A stretch of DNA of 64,000 nt from Candidatus Pseudomonas phytovorans (GTDB lineage Bacteria; Pseudomonadota; Gammaproteobacteria; Pseudomonadales; Pseudomonadaceae): contig CP119325.1 of NCBI GenBank assembly GCA_029202525.1, forward strand, positions 2,268,001-2,332,000, written 5' to 3'. Of this stretch, positions 17,118 to 27,188 are shown piece after piece (position 1 is the stretch's first letter; each line of letters begins with the position of its first letter). A program made the translations under genes and the position numbers. The notes beneath the pieces were generated by a model. The model was given only the letters and a program-made list of their open reading frames with translations. It was not told where the DNA came from and did no database searches.

Positions 17118-17558
17118 ATGAACGTTTTGAACCTGAAAGTCGCTGTTAGCCTGGTAAGTGCCGCACTGGCGGCGGGCCGCAAGATCAATGCTGCGCCGCT
17201 GACCGTGGCGGTGCTGGATGCCGGCGGGCATCTATTGGCGCTTCAGCGTGAGGATGGCGCCAGCCTGATCCGGCCTGAGGTGGCCACTGGCAAGGCCTGG
17301 GGTGCAATTGCCTTGGGCAAGGGATCGCGCCTGCTGGCGCTGGATGCGCAGCAACGGCCGGCTTTTTTTGCCGCGCTTAACGGGATGGGGGAGCGGCCGG
17401 TGGTGCCGGCGCCGGGTGGTGTGCTGATTCGTGATCAGGACGGCAAGGTGCTGGGTGCTGTCGGGATCAGCGGTGATACGTCGGATATCGACGAGCAGTG
17501 CGCGATCAGTGCGATTGAGGAGGTGGGGTTGAAGGCGGATGCCGGTGTAGCAGCTTAA
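17118..17558 (+). CDS. GlcG/HbpS (DUF336) family protein
   Basis: 146 aa from ATG 17118, with AGAAGAGGA 8 nt upstream; the longer frame from 16842 lies in the gcl regulatory region. Family features: VAVLDAGGHLLALQREDGA (about 33-51), VPAPGGVLIRDQDGKVLGAVGISGDTSDIDE with the terminal glycine-rich loop. GlcG relatives often sit beside glycolate/glyoxylate genes and some bind haem, but the biochemical role is unsettled. Here it is divergent from gcl and shares its operator type, so it probably belongs to the same regulon. Confidence 0.85.
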   Translation: MNVLNLKVAVSLVSAALAAGRKINAAPLTVAVLDAGGHLLALQREDGASLIRPEVATGKAWGAIALGKGSRLLALDAQQRPAFFAALNGMGERPVVPAPGGVLIRDQDGKVLGAVGISGDTSDIDEQCAISAIEEVGLKADAGVAA

Positions 17559-17578
17559 ATTTGTATTGCTTGTTCGGG

Positions 17579-17668
17579 CCTCATCGCTGGCAAGCCAGCT
17601 CCCACAGGTACACCACAGGATTCAAGAACTGTGGAGGCCCTGTAGGAGCTGGCTTGCCTGCGATGGGC
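17579..17668. repeat. REP-type inverted pair
   Basis: Arms 17579-17608 and 17639-17668 (CTCATCGCTGGCAAGCCAGC...CACAGG and inverse) are a variant REP pair between the convergent GlcG-like and TetR genes. Confidence 0.8.
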
Positions 17669-17692
17669 TGCAAAGCAGCCCCACTGGCCCTG

Positions 17693-18304
17693 TCAGGCTA
17701 CCTCGGGCTCACAGCCTTTGAGCACCATACGAATGATGGTCTCGGCCGCCGCATCATAGTCACTGTCGGCCAGCTTGGCCTTGCCGGTCACCGCCGAGAT
17801 CTGCCAATCAAAATCCGCATAGGTCTGGGTCGCCGCCCAGATGCTGAACATCAGGTGGTGCGCATCCACATGGGCGATCTGCCCGCGGTCGATCCAGCCC
17901 TGGATGCACTCGATGTTGTGCCGGGCCTGTTCGTTCAGCTGCTCCACCTGGTTCGGCGACAGGTGCGGGGCGCCGTGCATGATCTCGCTGGCGAACACCT
18001 TGGAGGCATGCGGCAGGTCACGCGAAATACGAATCTTGGAACGGATGTACGCGCTCAATACTTCTTTCGGATCACCGTCGGCATTGAACGGCGTCGATGC
18101 CTGCATGATCGGCGCAATGATGCTTTCCAGCACCTCGCGGTAAAGGTTGTCCTTGGACTTGAAGTAGTAATACACGTTCGGCTTGGGCAGGCCGGCCTTG
18201 GCCGCGATATCGCTGGTCTTGGTGGCGGCGAAGCCCTTGTCGGCAAACTCTTCACTGGCTGCGCGCAGGATCAGCTCCTTGTTGCGCTCGCGAATGGTAC
18301 TCAT
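17693..18304 (-). CDS. TetR/AcrR family regulator (RutR-like C-terminal domain)
   Basis: 203 aa. N-terminal TetR HTH: RERNKELILRAASEEFADKG then TSDIAAKAGLPKPNVYYYFKSKDNLYREV (about residues 5-60). The C-terminal half (SEIMHGAPHLS, IQGWIDRGQIAHVDAHHLMFSIWAATQTYADF) resembles the YcdC/RutR domain, whose founding member responds to pyrimidines and purines. It is divergent from the RND operon with 146 nt between, so it may repress that pump. Its family type would also suit nucleobase control, and the two cannot be separated here. Confidence 0.9.
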   Translation of the reverse strand: MSTIRERNKELILRAASEEFADKGFAATKTSDIAAKAGLPKPNVYYYFKSKDNLYREVLESIIAPIMQASTPFNADGDPKEVLSAYIRSKIRISRDLPHASKVFASEIMHGAPHLSPNQVEQLNEQARHNIECIQGWIDRGQIAHVDAHHLMFSIWAATQTYADFDWQISAVTGKAKLADSDYDAAAETIIRMVLKGCEPEVA

Positions 18305-18450
18305 GGTGCTGGCGGTCCTTTGGCGCTGCGAGCCCGGATGGTAGCACTGAATGACAGGCTGTCGCTTGCCTGAACGAATCGCGGATTGCCCATTTTAGCC
18401 TGTTGGCACTGCTACAGTTTCTACGGGTTGGCCTTCATGGAAGCACTGTT

Positions 18451-19578
18451 GTGGGCAACGGCGCAAAGGTTCGGCACGGACTTCTGATCGGTTTGGCAGG
18501 GTTGCTGGGGCTGGGCCTGTTGGCCTGGTGGCTGCTACTGCCCCCAGCGCATGCGCCGCGCCCGGCGACGGTGGGCGAACCGGTGGCTGCGGTGGCCGTG
18601 GCCTTGCGGGATGTGCCGGTGTACATCGATGCTCTGGGCACGGTCACGCCGTCGCGCAGTGTCAGCGTGACCACCCAGGTCAACGGTATTCTTGCTACGG
18701 TGGAGTTCAGCGAAGGCCAGGCGGTGCGCCAGGGCCAGGTCATCGCCCGCATCGACGACCGTGCGCTGAAGGCACAACTGGCCCAGGCGCGCGGGGTACT
18801 GGCCCACGATCAGGCAGTGCTGGACAACACCCGCCGCGACCTTGCGCGCTTTCGGGAGCTGATCAAGGCCGGTTCGGTCAGCCAGCAGACCCTCGACACC
18901 CAGTCCTCTGGCGTGCAGCAACAGGTTGGTACGGTGGCCGCCGACCTGGGGGCGGTGCAGAACCTGGAAGTACAACTGAGCTACTGTACCATTACCTCGC
19001 CGGTAGACGGCGTGGTCGGTTTGCGCCAGGTCGACCCGGGCAACTATGTCAGCACCACCAGTACTACGCCGATTGCGGTGATTACCCAGTTGAATCCGGC
19101 GATGGTGGTGTTTGCCGTGCCGGAGGATGAACTGGGCAGGATCCACCAGGCGCAGCTCAAGGGGCCGGTCAGCGTACTGGCCTATGACCGCGACAAGCGC
19201 AGCCTGTTGGCTACGGGCACGCTGCTGGCGCTGGACAACCAGGTGGATGTCAGTACCGGCACAGTCAAGGTCAAGGCGCGCTTCGACGAAGCCGGCAATG
19301 CCTTGTTCCCCAGCCAGTTTGTCAATGTGCGGCTGCAAGCCGATACGCTGCCCCAGGTTCCTGTGGTGCCTACACGGGCGATCCAGCATGGCAGCCAGGG
19401 CGACTACCTGTTCATCGTACAGGGCGCCAAGGTGCAGCTGCGCCATGTGCGCAGCGGGCCCAGCCGCGGTGACGTTACCGTCATTCTCGACGACGGCGTG
19501 CGCCAGGGCGAACAGGTGGTGACGGAAGGGGCCGACAAGCTCGACGACGGCTCACCGGTCAGGGTCGTGGCGCAATGA
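18451..19578 (+). CDS. mdtA: RND efflux periplasmic adaptor subunit (MdtA/MuxA-like)
   Basis: 375 aa from GTG 18451, with GGAAG 7 nt upstream; an in-frame TTG at 18403 has no ribosome site. One N-terminal membrane anchor (LLIGLAGLLGLGLLAWWLLLP) is followed by the lipoyl halves (TQVNGILATVEFSEGQAVRQGQ and CTITSPVDGVVGLRQVDPGNYV), the coiled-coil hairpin between them (about 95-160), and the beta-barrel domain. It bridges the inner-membrane pump and outer-membrane channel. First gene of mdtA-mdtB-mdtC-OMF; 10 nt separate it from mdtB. Confidence 0.9.
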   Translation: MGNGAKVRHGLLIGLAGLLGLGLLAWWLLLPPAHAPRPATVGEPVAAVAVALRDVPVYIDALGTVTPSRSVSVTTQVNGILATVEFSEGQAVRQGQVIARIDDRALKAQLAQARGVLAHDQAVLDNTRRDLARFRELIKAGSVSQQTLDTQSSGVQQQVGTVAADLGAVQNLEVQLSYCTITSPVDGVVGLRQVDPGNYVSTTSTTPIAVITQLNPAMVVFAVPEDELGRIHQAQLKGPVSVLAYDRDKRSLLATGTLLALDNQVDVSTGTVKVKARFDEAGNALFPSQFVNVRLQADTLPQVPVVPTRAIQHGSQGDYLFIVQGAKVQLRHVRSGPSRGDVTVILDDGVRQGEQVVTEGADKLDDGSPVRVVAQ

Positions 19579-19588
19579 GGCGTGCCTG

Positions 19589-22500
19589 GTGAACATTTCC
19601 CGCCCGTTCATCGAGCGGCCGGTGGCCACCTGCCTGCTGATGTTTGCAGTGTTGCTTTTGGGCATCCTTGGCTATCGCCTGCTGCCAGTGTCGGCCCTTC
19701 CGCAGGTGGATTACCCTACCATCCAGGTGTTCACCCAGTACCCCGGGGCCAGTCCTGAAGTGGTCAGTTCGTCGATCAGCGCGCCACTGGAGCGCCAGTT
19801 GGGCGAAATGCCGGGCCTGCGCTCGATGGGCTCGACCAGCTCCGATGGCGTATCAGTGGTGACCTTGCAGTTCGACCTGGCGTTATCGATGGATGTTGCC
19901 GAGCAAGAAGTACAGGCGGCGATCAATGCCGCGGGTACCTTTCTGCCGGCCAACCTGCCATACCCACCGGTCTACAGCAAGGTCAACCCGGCCGATGCAC
20001 CGGTGCTCACTCTGTCGCTGACCTCCGACGTACTGCCATTGACCAAGGTCCAGGACCTGGCTGATACCCGTCTGGCGCAGAAGATTTCCCAGATCACCGG
20101 GGTCGGCCTGGTCACCATCAGTGGTGGGCAGCGCCCGGCGGTGCGGGTCGAGGCCAATACCTCGGCACTGAACAGCCTCGGCCTGTCGCTGGAAGACCTG
20201 CGCACGGCCCTTGGCAGTGCCAATGTCAACCAGGCCAAGGGCAATATCGACGGGCGCTTCCAGGCCTATTCGATCGGTGCCAATGACCAGTTGCAGAAGC
20301 CGGAAGACTACCGCGACCTGGTCATTGCCTATCGCAACGGTGCGGCCATTCGCCTGTCGCAGGTGGCTAGCTCGATCCTCGGCCCGGAGAACCCGCGACA
20401 GGCCGCCTGGACCAACGCCACACCTGCCATCTTGCTGAATATCCAGCGCCAGCCCGGGGCCAACGTGATCGAGGTGGTGGACCGCGTGCAGCACTTACTG
20501 CCGAGCTTGCGTGCCGGCCTGCCCGGTACGCTGAAAGTGGCCGTGCTGACCGACCGCACCCAGACCATTCGCGCATCAGTCAGCGATGTGCAGTTCGAGC
20601 TTGCAGTGTCGCTGGTACTGGTGGTGCTGGTGATCCTGCTGTTCCTGCGCAGTCTGTCGGCCACCCTGATTCCGGCGCTGACCGTGCCGCTGACGCTGGT
20701 CGGTACCCTGGCGGTGATCTACACCCTGGGCTTTTCCCTGAACAACCTGACGTTGATGGCTCTGACCATTTCGATCGGCTTCGTGGTCGACGACGCCATC
20801 GTCATGGTCGAGAACATCACTCGCTACCTGGAGGCCGGCGATACACCGTTGCAAGCTGCGCTCAAGGGGGCGGCGCAGATCGGCTTTACCATCGTCTCGC
20901 TGTCGATCGCGTTGATCGCCGTGATGATTCCGCTGCTCTTCATGGGTGATGTGGTGGGCCGCCTGTTCCGCGAGTTTGCCATGACCGTGGCGGTGGCGAT
21001 TGTCCTCTCGGCATTGATCACCCTGACCCTGACGCCCATGTTGTGCGCACGCATGTTGCGCGGCCACCAGCAGGCGCCTGCCAGTGACCTGTTCACGCGG
21101 ATCGAGGGCCGTTACTTGCGGAGCCTGGACTGGGTGCTGGCGCACCGAGGGCTGACCCTGCTGTCGATACTGCTGACTGGTGCCTTGACCTTGTTGACTC
21201 TGATGGCGATGCCCAAGGGCTTCTTCCCTGAACAGGACACTGGGCTGATCCAGGGCATTTCCCAGGCCGCGCCAACGGTTTCGTTCAGCAGCATGCAGGC
21301 GCAACAGCAGCGGTTGGTAGCACGTATCCTGCGCGACCCGGCGGTGCAGAGCCTGTCGTCGTTCGTGGGTATCGACCAGAACAACCCGACGCTCAACCAG
21401 GGTGGCTTGCTGATCAACCTCAAGCCACACGAACAGCGCGACAGCACTGCCGTGGTGATTCGCCGGTTGGCCGATGCCAACGCCGATGATGCTGGCATTC
21501 GCCTGTACTTGCACGGGGTGCAGGACCTTACTCTGGACGCCACGGTGTCGACCACCAGCTACCGCCTGGGGCTGCAAGCGGCCGACATGGCAACGCTGGA
21601 GCGCTGGGCCGGCAAGTTGCTGGCGGCGCTGCGCGCAGAGCCGATGTTCAGCGATGTACAAAGCCAGGCGCTGCAGTTCGGAAACCAGATACAGCTGAAT
21701 TTCGACCGGGCTACAGCCTCGCGTCTGGGCGTCACGCCGCAGGCTATCGATGATGCCCTTTACGATGCCTTTGGCCAGCGCCAGGTTTCGACCTTGTATA
21801 CCCAGCTCAATCAGTACCACGTGGTCATGGCCAGCGACCGCCCGCCGCGTAACCTGGCCGACTTGCTCACTGGCCTGTATGTCAGCCTGCCGGCGGGTGG
21901 TGTGGTGCCCTTGTCGAGTATGGCCAGCCAGCAGCTGCAGCGGGTGCCGCTGACGTTGAACCGCCTGGGGCAATTCCCTTATGCGGACATCGCCTTCAAC
22001 CTGGCACCGGGGCACACGTTGGGTGCGGCGGTGAACCGGCTCAAGGCAATAGAGGCGCAACTGGATCTGCCAGCCTCGGTCCAGGTATCGCTGGAAGGGG
22101 CTGCGGCAACCTTTGCCGACTCGTTGGGCAACCAGGCGTTCCTTGTGGCTGCGGCGATCGTCGTGGTTTACCTGATGCTGGGTATCCTCTATGAAAGCTT
22201 CGTGCACCCGGTAACCATCCTCTCGACGTTGCTTTCGGCCGCGCTGGGAGCGCTGCTGGCGTTGTGGGCCACCGGCTTGCAATTCGACATCATCGGCCTG
22301 ATCGGCATCGTGCTGCTGATCGGTATTGTGATGAAGAACGGCATCATGATGGTCGATTTCGCTCTGGAGCTGCAGCGCCATGAGGGCGCCGACCCGTTGC
22401 AGGCGATTCGTCGGGCTGCACAGCTGCGTCTGCGGCCGATCCTGATGACCAGCCTGGCCTCGCTGTTCGGCGCCGTGCCGCTGGCGCTTGGTACCGGGGT

Positions 22501-22660
22501 GGGTTCCGAGCTGCGTCACCCGCTTGGCATTGCGATTATCGGCGGGCTGCTGCTGAGTCAATTGCTGACGCTGTTCACCACGCCAGTCATCTACCTGGCG
22601 ATGAGCGGCCTGGCCCAGCGCGTCGGTGGGCACAAGGGCCTGCTGGGTGCCAGGCCATGA
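19589..22660 (+). CDS. mdtB: RND multidrug efflux permease (MdtB/MuxB-like)
   Basis: 1023 aa from GTG 19589. HAE1-type RND protein: it begins NISRPFIERPVATCLLM, has the proton-relay helix motif GFVVDDAIVMVENI (TM4 Asp-Asp pair), the segment PKGFFPEQDTG, and the second-half GIVMKNGIMMVDFALE. Twelve membrane helices and two large periplasmic loops fit the length. The following mdtC is a second permease, so the pump is probably a MdtB-MdtC heteromultimer, as in E. coli MdtABC and Pseudomonas MuxABC. Confidence 0.92.
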   Translation: MNISRPFIERPVATCLLMFAVLLLGILGYRLLPVSALPQVDYPTIQVFTQYPGASPEVVSSSISAPLERQLGEMPGLRSMGSTSSDGVSVVTLQFDLALSMDVAEQEVQAAINAAGTFLPANLPYPPVYSKVNPADAPVLTLSLTSDVLPLTKVQDLADTRLAQKISQITGVGLVTISGGQRPAVRVEANTSALNSLGLSLEDLRTALGSANVNQAKGNIDGRFQAYSIGANDQLQKPEDYRDLVIAYRNGAAIRLSQVASSILGPENPRQAAWTNATPAILLNIQRQPGANVIEVVDRVQHLLPSLRAGLPGTLKVAVLTDRTQTIRASVSDVQFELAVSLVLVVLVILLFLRSLSATLIPALTVPLTLVGTLAVIYTLGFSLNNLTLMALTISIGFVVDDAIVMVENITRYLEAGDTPLQAALKGAAQIGFTIVSLSIALIAVMIPLLFMGDVVGRLFREFAMTVAVAIVLSALITLTLTPMLCARMLRGHQQAPASDLFTRIEGRYLRSLDWVLAHRGLTLLSILLTGALTLLTLMAMPKGFFPEQDTGLIQGISQAAPTVSFSSMQAQQQRLVARILRDPAVQSLSSFVGIDQNNPTLNQGGLLINLKPHEQRDSTAVVIRRLADANADDAGIRLYLHGVQDLTLDATVSTTSYRLGLQAADMATLERWAGKLLAALRAEPMFSDVQSQALQFGNQIQLNFDRATASRLGVTPQAIDDALYDAFGQRQVSTLYTQLNQYHVVMASDRPPRNLADLLTGLYVSLPAGGVVPLSSMASQQLQRVPLTLNRLGQFPYADIAFNLAPGHTLGAAVNRLKAIEAQLDLPASVQVSLEGAAATFADSLGNQAFLVAAAIVVVYLMLGILYESFVHPVTILSTLLSAALGALLALWATGLQFDIIGLIGIVLLIGIVMKNGIMMVDFALELQRHEGADPLQAIRRAAQLRLRPILMTSLASLFGAVPLALGTGVGSELRHPLGIAIIGGLLLSQLLTLFTTPVIYLAMSGLAQRVGGHKGLLGARP

Positions 22661-25600
22661 ACCTCAGCGCACCGTTCATCCGGCGCCCGGTAGCCACGGC
22701 ATTGCTGGCCTTGGGGCTGGCCATGTTCGGTAGCCTGGCTTTTACCCTGCTTCCGGTGGCCCCGCTGCCAGAGGTGGACTTCCCGACCATCAGCGTGCGT
22801 GCTTCGCTGCCTGGCGCCGACCCCTACACAGTGGCTACTTCGGTGGCCACACCGCTGGAGCGCCAGTTCGGGCAGATTGCAGGGGTGACCCAAATGACCT
22901 CGGCCAGCACCCTGGGCGCGACCCGCATCAACTTGCAGTTCGACCTGGACCGCAACATCGACGGCGCTGCCCGCGATGTAGAGGCGGCGATCAACGCGGC
23001 GCGCAGCAACCTGCCCAGTGACCTTGTCGGCAACCCGACCTACCGCAAGGTCAACCCGGCGGACTCCCCGATCCTGATCATCGGCCTGACCTCGGGCAGC
23101 GCCACCCCGGCACAGATGTACGATGTGGCTTCGACCTTGCTTGAGCAGCGTCTGCTGCAAACCCGTGGGGTCGGTGACGTGACGGTGGGCGGCGGGGCAC
23201 TGCCAGCGGTACGTGTTGAACTTAACCCCGACCGCCTCAACCACTATGGTGTCAGCCTGGAGCAGGTGCGCTCGACGCTTGCCAGTGCCAACGTCAACCT
23301 GCCCAAGGGTGCGGTCGAAATTGCCGGGCAAAGCCACGTACTGGCGGCCAATGACCAGTTGTACAGCCCAGGCGATTATGCGCCCTTGGTGGTCAAGCAG
23401 GTTGCCGGCAGCCCGGTGCGCATAGCCGATCTTGGCCAGGTGCGCGAGGATGTCGAGGACCTGCGCAACTTCGGCCTTTTCAATGGCAAGCCCGCGGTAC
23501 TGCTTGTGCTTTTCAAGCAGCCGGGAGCCAACGTGATCGATACGGTCGACGCCGTGAAGGCGCAACTGCCATTGCTGCAAGCGGCGATCCCGGCCACCAT
23601 TCGGCTGAGTGTGCTGATGGATCGCAGCACCACGATTCGCGCCTCGTTGCGTGATGTGGAACTGACCCTGCTGGCGGCGATCCTGCTGGTGACTCTGGTC
23701 ACCTTTGGCTTTTTCCGCGACTGGCGCAGCACGCTGGTGCCAGCCACAGTCGTGCCGTTGTCGCTGCTGGGCACGTTTGGTGCCATGTACTTTCTGGGCT
23801 ACAGCCTGAACAACCTGTCACTGATGGCATTGACCATTGCCACCGGCTTCGTGGTGGACGATGCCATCGTGGTGGTGGAAAACATCCTGCGCCATATCGA
23901 GCGGGGCGTGCCCCGGCAACAGGCGGCGTTGCTAGGGGCGCAGGAAGTGGGCTTCACGGTGCTGAGCATCAGTGTGTCGCTGGTGGCAGTGTTCATCCCC
24001 CTGCTGATGATGGGCGGCATCGTCGGCCGCTTGTTCCGCGAATTTTCGGTCACGCTGTCGCTGTCGATTGTGATTTCCATGCTGGTGTCGCTGGCCGTCA
24101 CCCCGGTGCTGGCCGGTGTGCTGCTGCGGATGCCGCATCACGTCGATCAGGCCGAGACGCCGGATTCGCGGTTTCATCAGCTGTATGACCAGAGCCTGGT
24201 CTGGGTGATTGATCACGCGCCACTGATGGGGCTGTTGAGCGTGGTGGTGCTGGTACTGGCGGTGGTGCTGTATGCCGTGGTGCCCAAAGGGTTTTTCCCG
24301 CAGGAGGACAGCGGGCGCCTGAGCGGCACGATCCTCGCTTCACAAAGCGTGTCGTATGCGGCGATGCAGGCAGATTTTCTCGAGATCAACCGCCAGGTGG
24401 TGAACAACCCTAACGTTGCCACGGTGGGTGGCTTCGTCGGTGGCGGCGGCGGTGGCTCGGGGGCGATCAACAGTGCCCAGCTGTTTGTTGCGCTGAAGCC
24501 CAAGGGTGAGCGGCAGGCGACGGCCGACCAGGTGATTGCGCAGATTCGCCACGCCCTGAGCGGCATGCCGGGGACCCGCCTGTACCTGCAGTCGGCCCAG
24601 GACATCACCGTCGGCGGCCGGCAGAGCGGGGCGCAGTTCCAGTACACCCTGACCGCCGACGACCAGGACACTCTCGACCAATGGGTGCCCAAGGTGGTGG
24701 CTGCACTGCGTGGTTTGCCGCAACTGACCGACATCAATACCGACCAGCAGAATGCCAGCCTGATGAGCCACCTGCAGGTCAATCGTGATGCCGCTGCCCG
24801 CCTGGGGGTGAGCATGGCGGCGGTGGACCAGACCCTGTATGACGCGTTTGGCCAGCGCCAGGTGTCCACGCTATACCGGGCGACCAACCAGTACCACGTG
24901 GTCATGGGCCTGGCGCCTGCCTATTGGGCCGACCCGGCGGCACTCCAGGCCATCTACCTGCCCAGTCGCCAACCCGGTGAGCCACTGGTGCCGCTGATGG
25001 CGGTGGCTACCCCGTCTTTGATAGGCACGGCCATCGCCATCAACCACCAGGGCACGTTCCCGGCAGTCACCGCATCGTTCAATCTCGCCCCCGGTGTTTC
25101 TATCGGCCAGGCCACTGCTTTGGTCGATACTGCCGTGGCGCAGTTGCGCATGCCGGCCAGTGTGGTCGGTGAGTTCGCTGGCACGGCCCAGGTGTTCAAG
25201 GCATCGCTGGCCGGCGAACCTCTGCTGATCGCCGCCGCGCTGCTGTCGGTATATATCGTGCTGGGCATGCTCTACGAGAACCTTGTGCACCCCTTGACCA
25301 TCCTTTCGACCTTGCCATCGGCGGGCGTGGGGGCACTGGTGGCGCTGTTGCTGACCGCTACCGAGTTGTCGATCATCGCCTTGGTGGGGGTGATTCTGTT
25401 GATCGGCATCGTCAAAAAAAACGCAATCATGATGATCGACTTTGCCCTGAATGATCGACGCGCCGCAGGCAGCGATGCCCGGACCGCCATCCGTCGGGCA
25501 TGCCTGGTGCGGGTGCGGCCGATCTTGATGACCACGCTGGCGGCCATTCTGGGGGCATTGCCGCTGGTACTGGGCAATGGCTACGGCGCTGAGCTGCGAC

Positions 25601-25734
25601 GGCCTTTGGGGATTTCGATTATCGGCGGGCTGCTGTTCAGCCAGTTGCTGACGCTCTACAGCACGCCGGTGATCTACCTGTGGCTGGACCGCCTGGCAAC
25701 ACGCCTGGCTGGCAAGCCCAAGGAGCTTGGCTGA
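22657..25734 (+). CDS. mdtC: RND multidrug efflux permease (MdtC/MuxC-like)
   Basis: 1025 aa. Its ATG overlaps the mdtB stop by 4 nt (ATGA). Start NLSAPFIRRPVATALLAL, TM4 GFVVDDAIVVVENIL, PKGFFPQEDSGRL and GIVKKNAIMMIDFALN are conserved RND landmarks. A glycine-rich loop (VGGFVGGGGGGSGAIN, near residue 590) sits in the second periplasmic domain. It pairs with MdtB in one pump; substrates in related systems include bile salts, novobiocin and other drugs, but this one's range cannot be read from sequence. Confidence 0.92.
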   Translation: MNLSAPFIRRPVATALLALGLAMFGSLAFTLLPVAPLPEVDFPTISVRASLPGADPYTVATSVATPLERQFGQIAGVTQMTSASTLGATRINLQFDLDRNIDGAARDVEAAINAARSNLPSDLVGNPTYRKVNPADSPILIIGLTSGSATPAQMYDVASTLLEQRLLQTRGVGDVTVGGGALPAVRVELNPDRLNHYGVSLEQVRSTLASANVNLPKGAVEIAGQSHVLAANDQLYSPGDYAPLVVKQVAGSPVRIADLGQVREDVEDLRNFGLFNGKPAVLLVLFKQPGANVIDTVDAVKAQLPLLQAAIPATIRLSVLMDRSTTIRASLRDVELTLLAAILLVTLVTFGFFRDWRSTLVPATVVPLSLLGTFGAMYFLGYSLNNLSLMALTIATGFVVDDAIVVVENILRHIERGVPRQQAALLGAQEVGFTVLSISVSLVAVFIPLLMMGGIVGRLFREFSVTLSLSIVISMLVSLAVTPVLAGVLLRMPHHVDQAETPDSRFHQLYDQSLVWVIDHAPLMGLLSVVVLVLAVVLYAVVPKGFFPQEDSGRLSGTILASQSVSYAAMQADFLEINRQVVNNPNVATVGGFVGGGGGGSGAINSAQLFVALKPKGERQATADQVIAQIRHALSGMPGTRLYLQSAQDITVGGRQSGAQFQYTLTADDQDTLDQWVPKVVAALRGLPQLTDINTDQQNASLMSHLQVNRDAAARLGVSMAAVDQTLYDAFGQRQVSTLYRATNQYHVVMGLAPAYWADPAALQAIYLPSRQPGEPLVPLMAVATPSLIGTAIAINHQGTFPAVTASFNLAPGVSIGQATALVDTAVAQLRMPASVVGEFAGTAQVFKASLAGEPLLIAAALLSVYIVLGMLYENLVHPLTILSTLPSAGVGALVALLLTATELSIIALVGVILLIGIVKKNAIMMIDFALNDRRAAGSDARTAIRRACLVRVRPILMTTLAAILGALPLVLGNGYGAELRRPLGISIIGGLLFSQLLTLYSTPVIYLWLDRLATRLAGKPKELG

Positions 25735-27140
25735 TGAATATGCGCGTTGCCGGCTTGTTGCTGTGCCTGTTGCTGACGGGCTGCATGGTCGGGCCAGACT
25801 ATCAACGCCCGGTGCTGGCGCTGCCGCAGGGCTTCAAGGAGGGTACGCTGTGGCAGCGCGCGGTGAGCAACCCGCAAGGGGCGCTGGACAGTCGCTGGTG
25901 GCTGGCGTTCGGTGATAGCCAGCTCAACGGCCTGGTCGAGCAGGCCGCCCGGGCCAATCAGTCGATCGTGGCCGCTGAAGCGGCCTGGCGTCAGGCCAAG
26001 GCGCAGGTGGATATCAACCGCGCTGGGTTGTGGCCAACGGTCAGCGCCGGACTTTCCATGAGCCGGGGAGTCGACGGCGGCGGCGCGACCTTGTCAAAGG
26101 GCACCGGCAGCGGCGTGCAGCAAACTGTCAGCGCCACCTTGGGGGCGAGTTGGGAGCCGGACCTGTGGGGTCAGGTGCGCCGTACCATCGAGTCAAGCCA
26201 GGCGCTGGCAGAGGTTTCCGACGCACAATTGGCTGGTGTGCGGCTGTCGATCGCCAGTAGCGTTGCCAGCAATTACCTTGGCCTGCGCCAGCTGGACCTG
26301 GACATTGGCCTGCTGCAACAGCAGCAACAGCTGAACCAACAGTTGCTCGACATGAACCAGGCCAGCTTCCTGCACGGCACAGCGTCCAATGACCAGCTGC
26401 TGTTGGCCCAGGACCAGTTGAGTGCGGTAGTGGTCAACCTGCAGGTTGCCCAGCGTAGCCGCGAGCAGTTCGAGCACGCCTTGGCCGTGCTGGTCGGCCA
26501 GGCACCGGCGCAGTTCAGTGTGCCGCCCACAGCAGGCTACGCATTTGTCGTGCCTCACCCGCCGTTGAGCCTGCCGTCACAGTTGCTGCAAAGGCGCCCC
26601 GATGTGATCGCCACCGAGCGCACTGCAGCCGCAGCTAATGCGCGGATCGGCGTGGCTGAGGCGGCGTTTTTCCCCAGCCTCGACCTCAGCGCTGAAGTCG
26701 GTTTCCGTGGCAGTGCCCTGGGCGGGCTGTTCAACGCGTCCAACCGGATCTGGAGCCTTGGCCCGTCGCTGTCGGCGACGCTGTTTGACGGTGGCGCGCG
26801 TGAGTCGGCATTGCGCCAGGCCTACGCCGGGTATGACCAGGATGTGGCCAACTACCGTGGCACCGTTTTGGCGGCGTTGCAGAATGTCGAGGACAACCTG
26901 TCTGCGTTGAACCACTTGCAGCGCCAGGCTGAGACGTTTGAGCAGATTCACCAACGCAACCAGCAGTTGTTTGCCAGCCAGCAGGTTCAGCAGCGGGCGG
27001 GAGTGGCGAGCCGCCAGGCTGTGCTGACCCAGCAGCTGCTGTTGTTGCAGAGCGAACAGAGCCTGCGCGATGCCCAGGGGCAACTGAGCCAGGCCAGCGT
27101 GGCACTGATCCAGAGCCTGGGCGGTGGCTGGGCACCCTGA
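25734..27140 (+). CDS. outer-membrane efflux lipoprotein (NodT/OprM family)
   Basis: 468 aa from ATG 25734, overlapping the mdtC stop (TGATG) with AGGAG 8 nt upstream. A lipoprotein signal ends in LLLTGC (Cys17), followed by MVGPDYQRP, the typical start of OprM-like proteins. Two TolC-type repeats follow (SRWWLAFGDSQLNGLVEQA; LLQRRPDVIATERTAAAANARIGVAEAAFFPSLDL). It forms the trimeric outer-membrane channel for the RND pump and completes a self-contained tripartite system; OpmB of MuxABC-OpmB is the likely counterpart. Confidence 0.9.
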   Translation: MNMRVAGLLLCLLLTGCMVGPDYQRPVLALPQGFKEGTLWQRAVSNPQGALDSRWWLAFGDSQLNGLVEQAARANQSIVAAEAAWRQAKAQVDINRAGLWPTVSAGLSMSRGVDGGGATLSKGTGSGVQQTVSATLGASWEPDLWGQVRRTIESSQALAEVSDAQLAGVRLSIASSVASNYLGLRQLDLDIGLLQQQQQLNQQLLDMNQASFLHGTASNDQLLLAQDQLSAVVVNLQVAQRSREQFEHALAVLVGQAPAQFSVPPTAGYAFVVPHPPLSLPSQLLQRRPDVIATERTAAAANARIGVAEAAFFPSLDLSAEVGFRGSALGGLFNASNRIWSLGPSLSATLFDGGARESALRQAYAGYDQDVANYRGTVLAALQNVEDNLSALNHLQRQAETFEQIHQRNQQLFASQQVQQRAGVASRQAVLTQQLLLLQSEQSLRDAQGQLSQASVALIQSLGGGWAP

Positions 27141-27188
27141 GCGCTGCGCGCTATGCTGCAGCTTTTGACTGCCAGGGAAGTGTTGCAC

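Noticed and set aside
21794..21803. TTGTATACCC, half-match to the same palindrome
   Set aside because: Inside mdtB coding sequence (TLYTQ) with one half-site broken.
20576..22633. 685-codon open frame antisense to mdtB
   Set aside because: Gln/Arg/His-rich shadow typical of high-GC genes; the sense strand is a clear RND permease.
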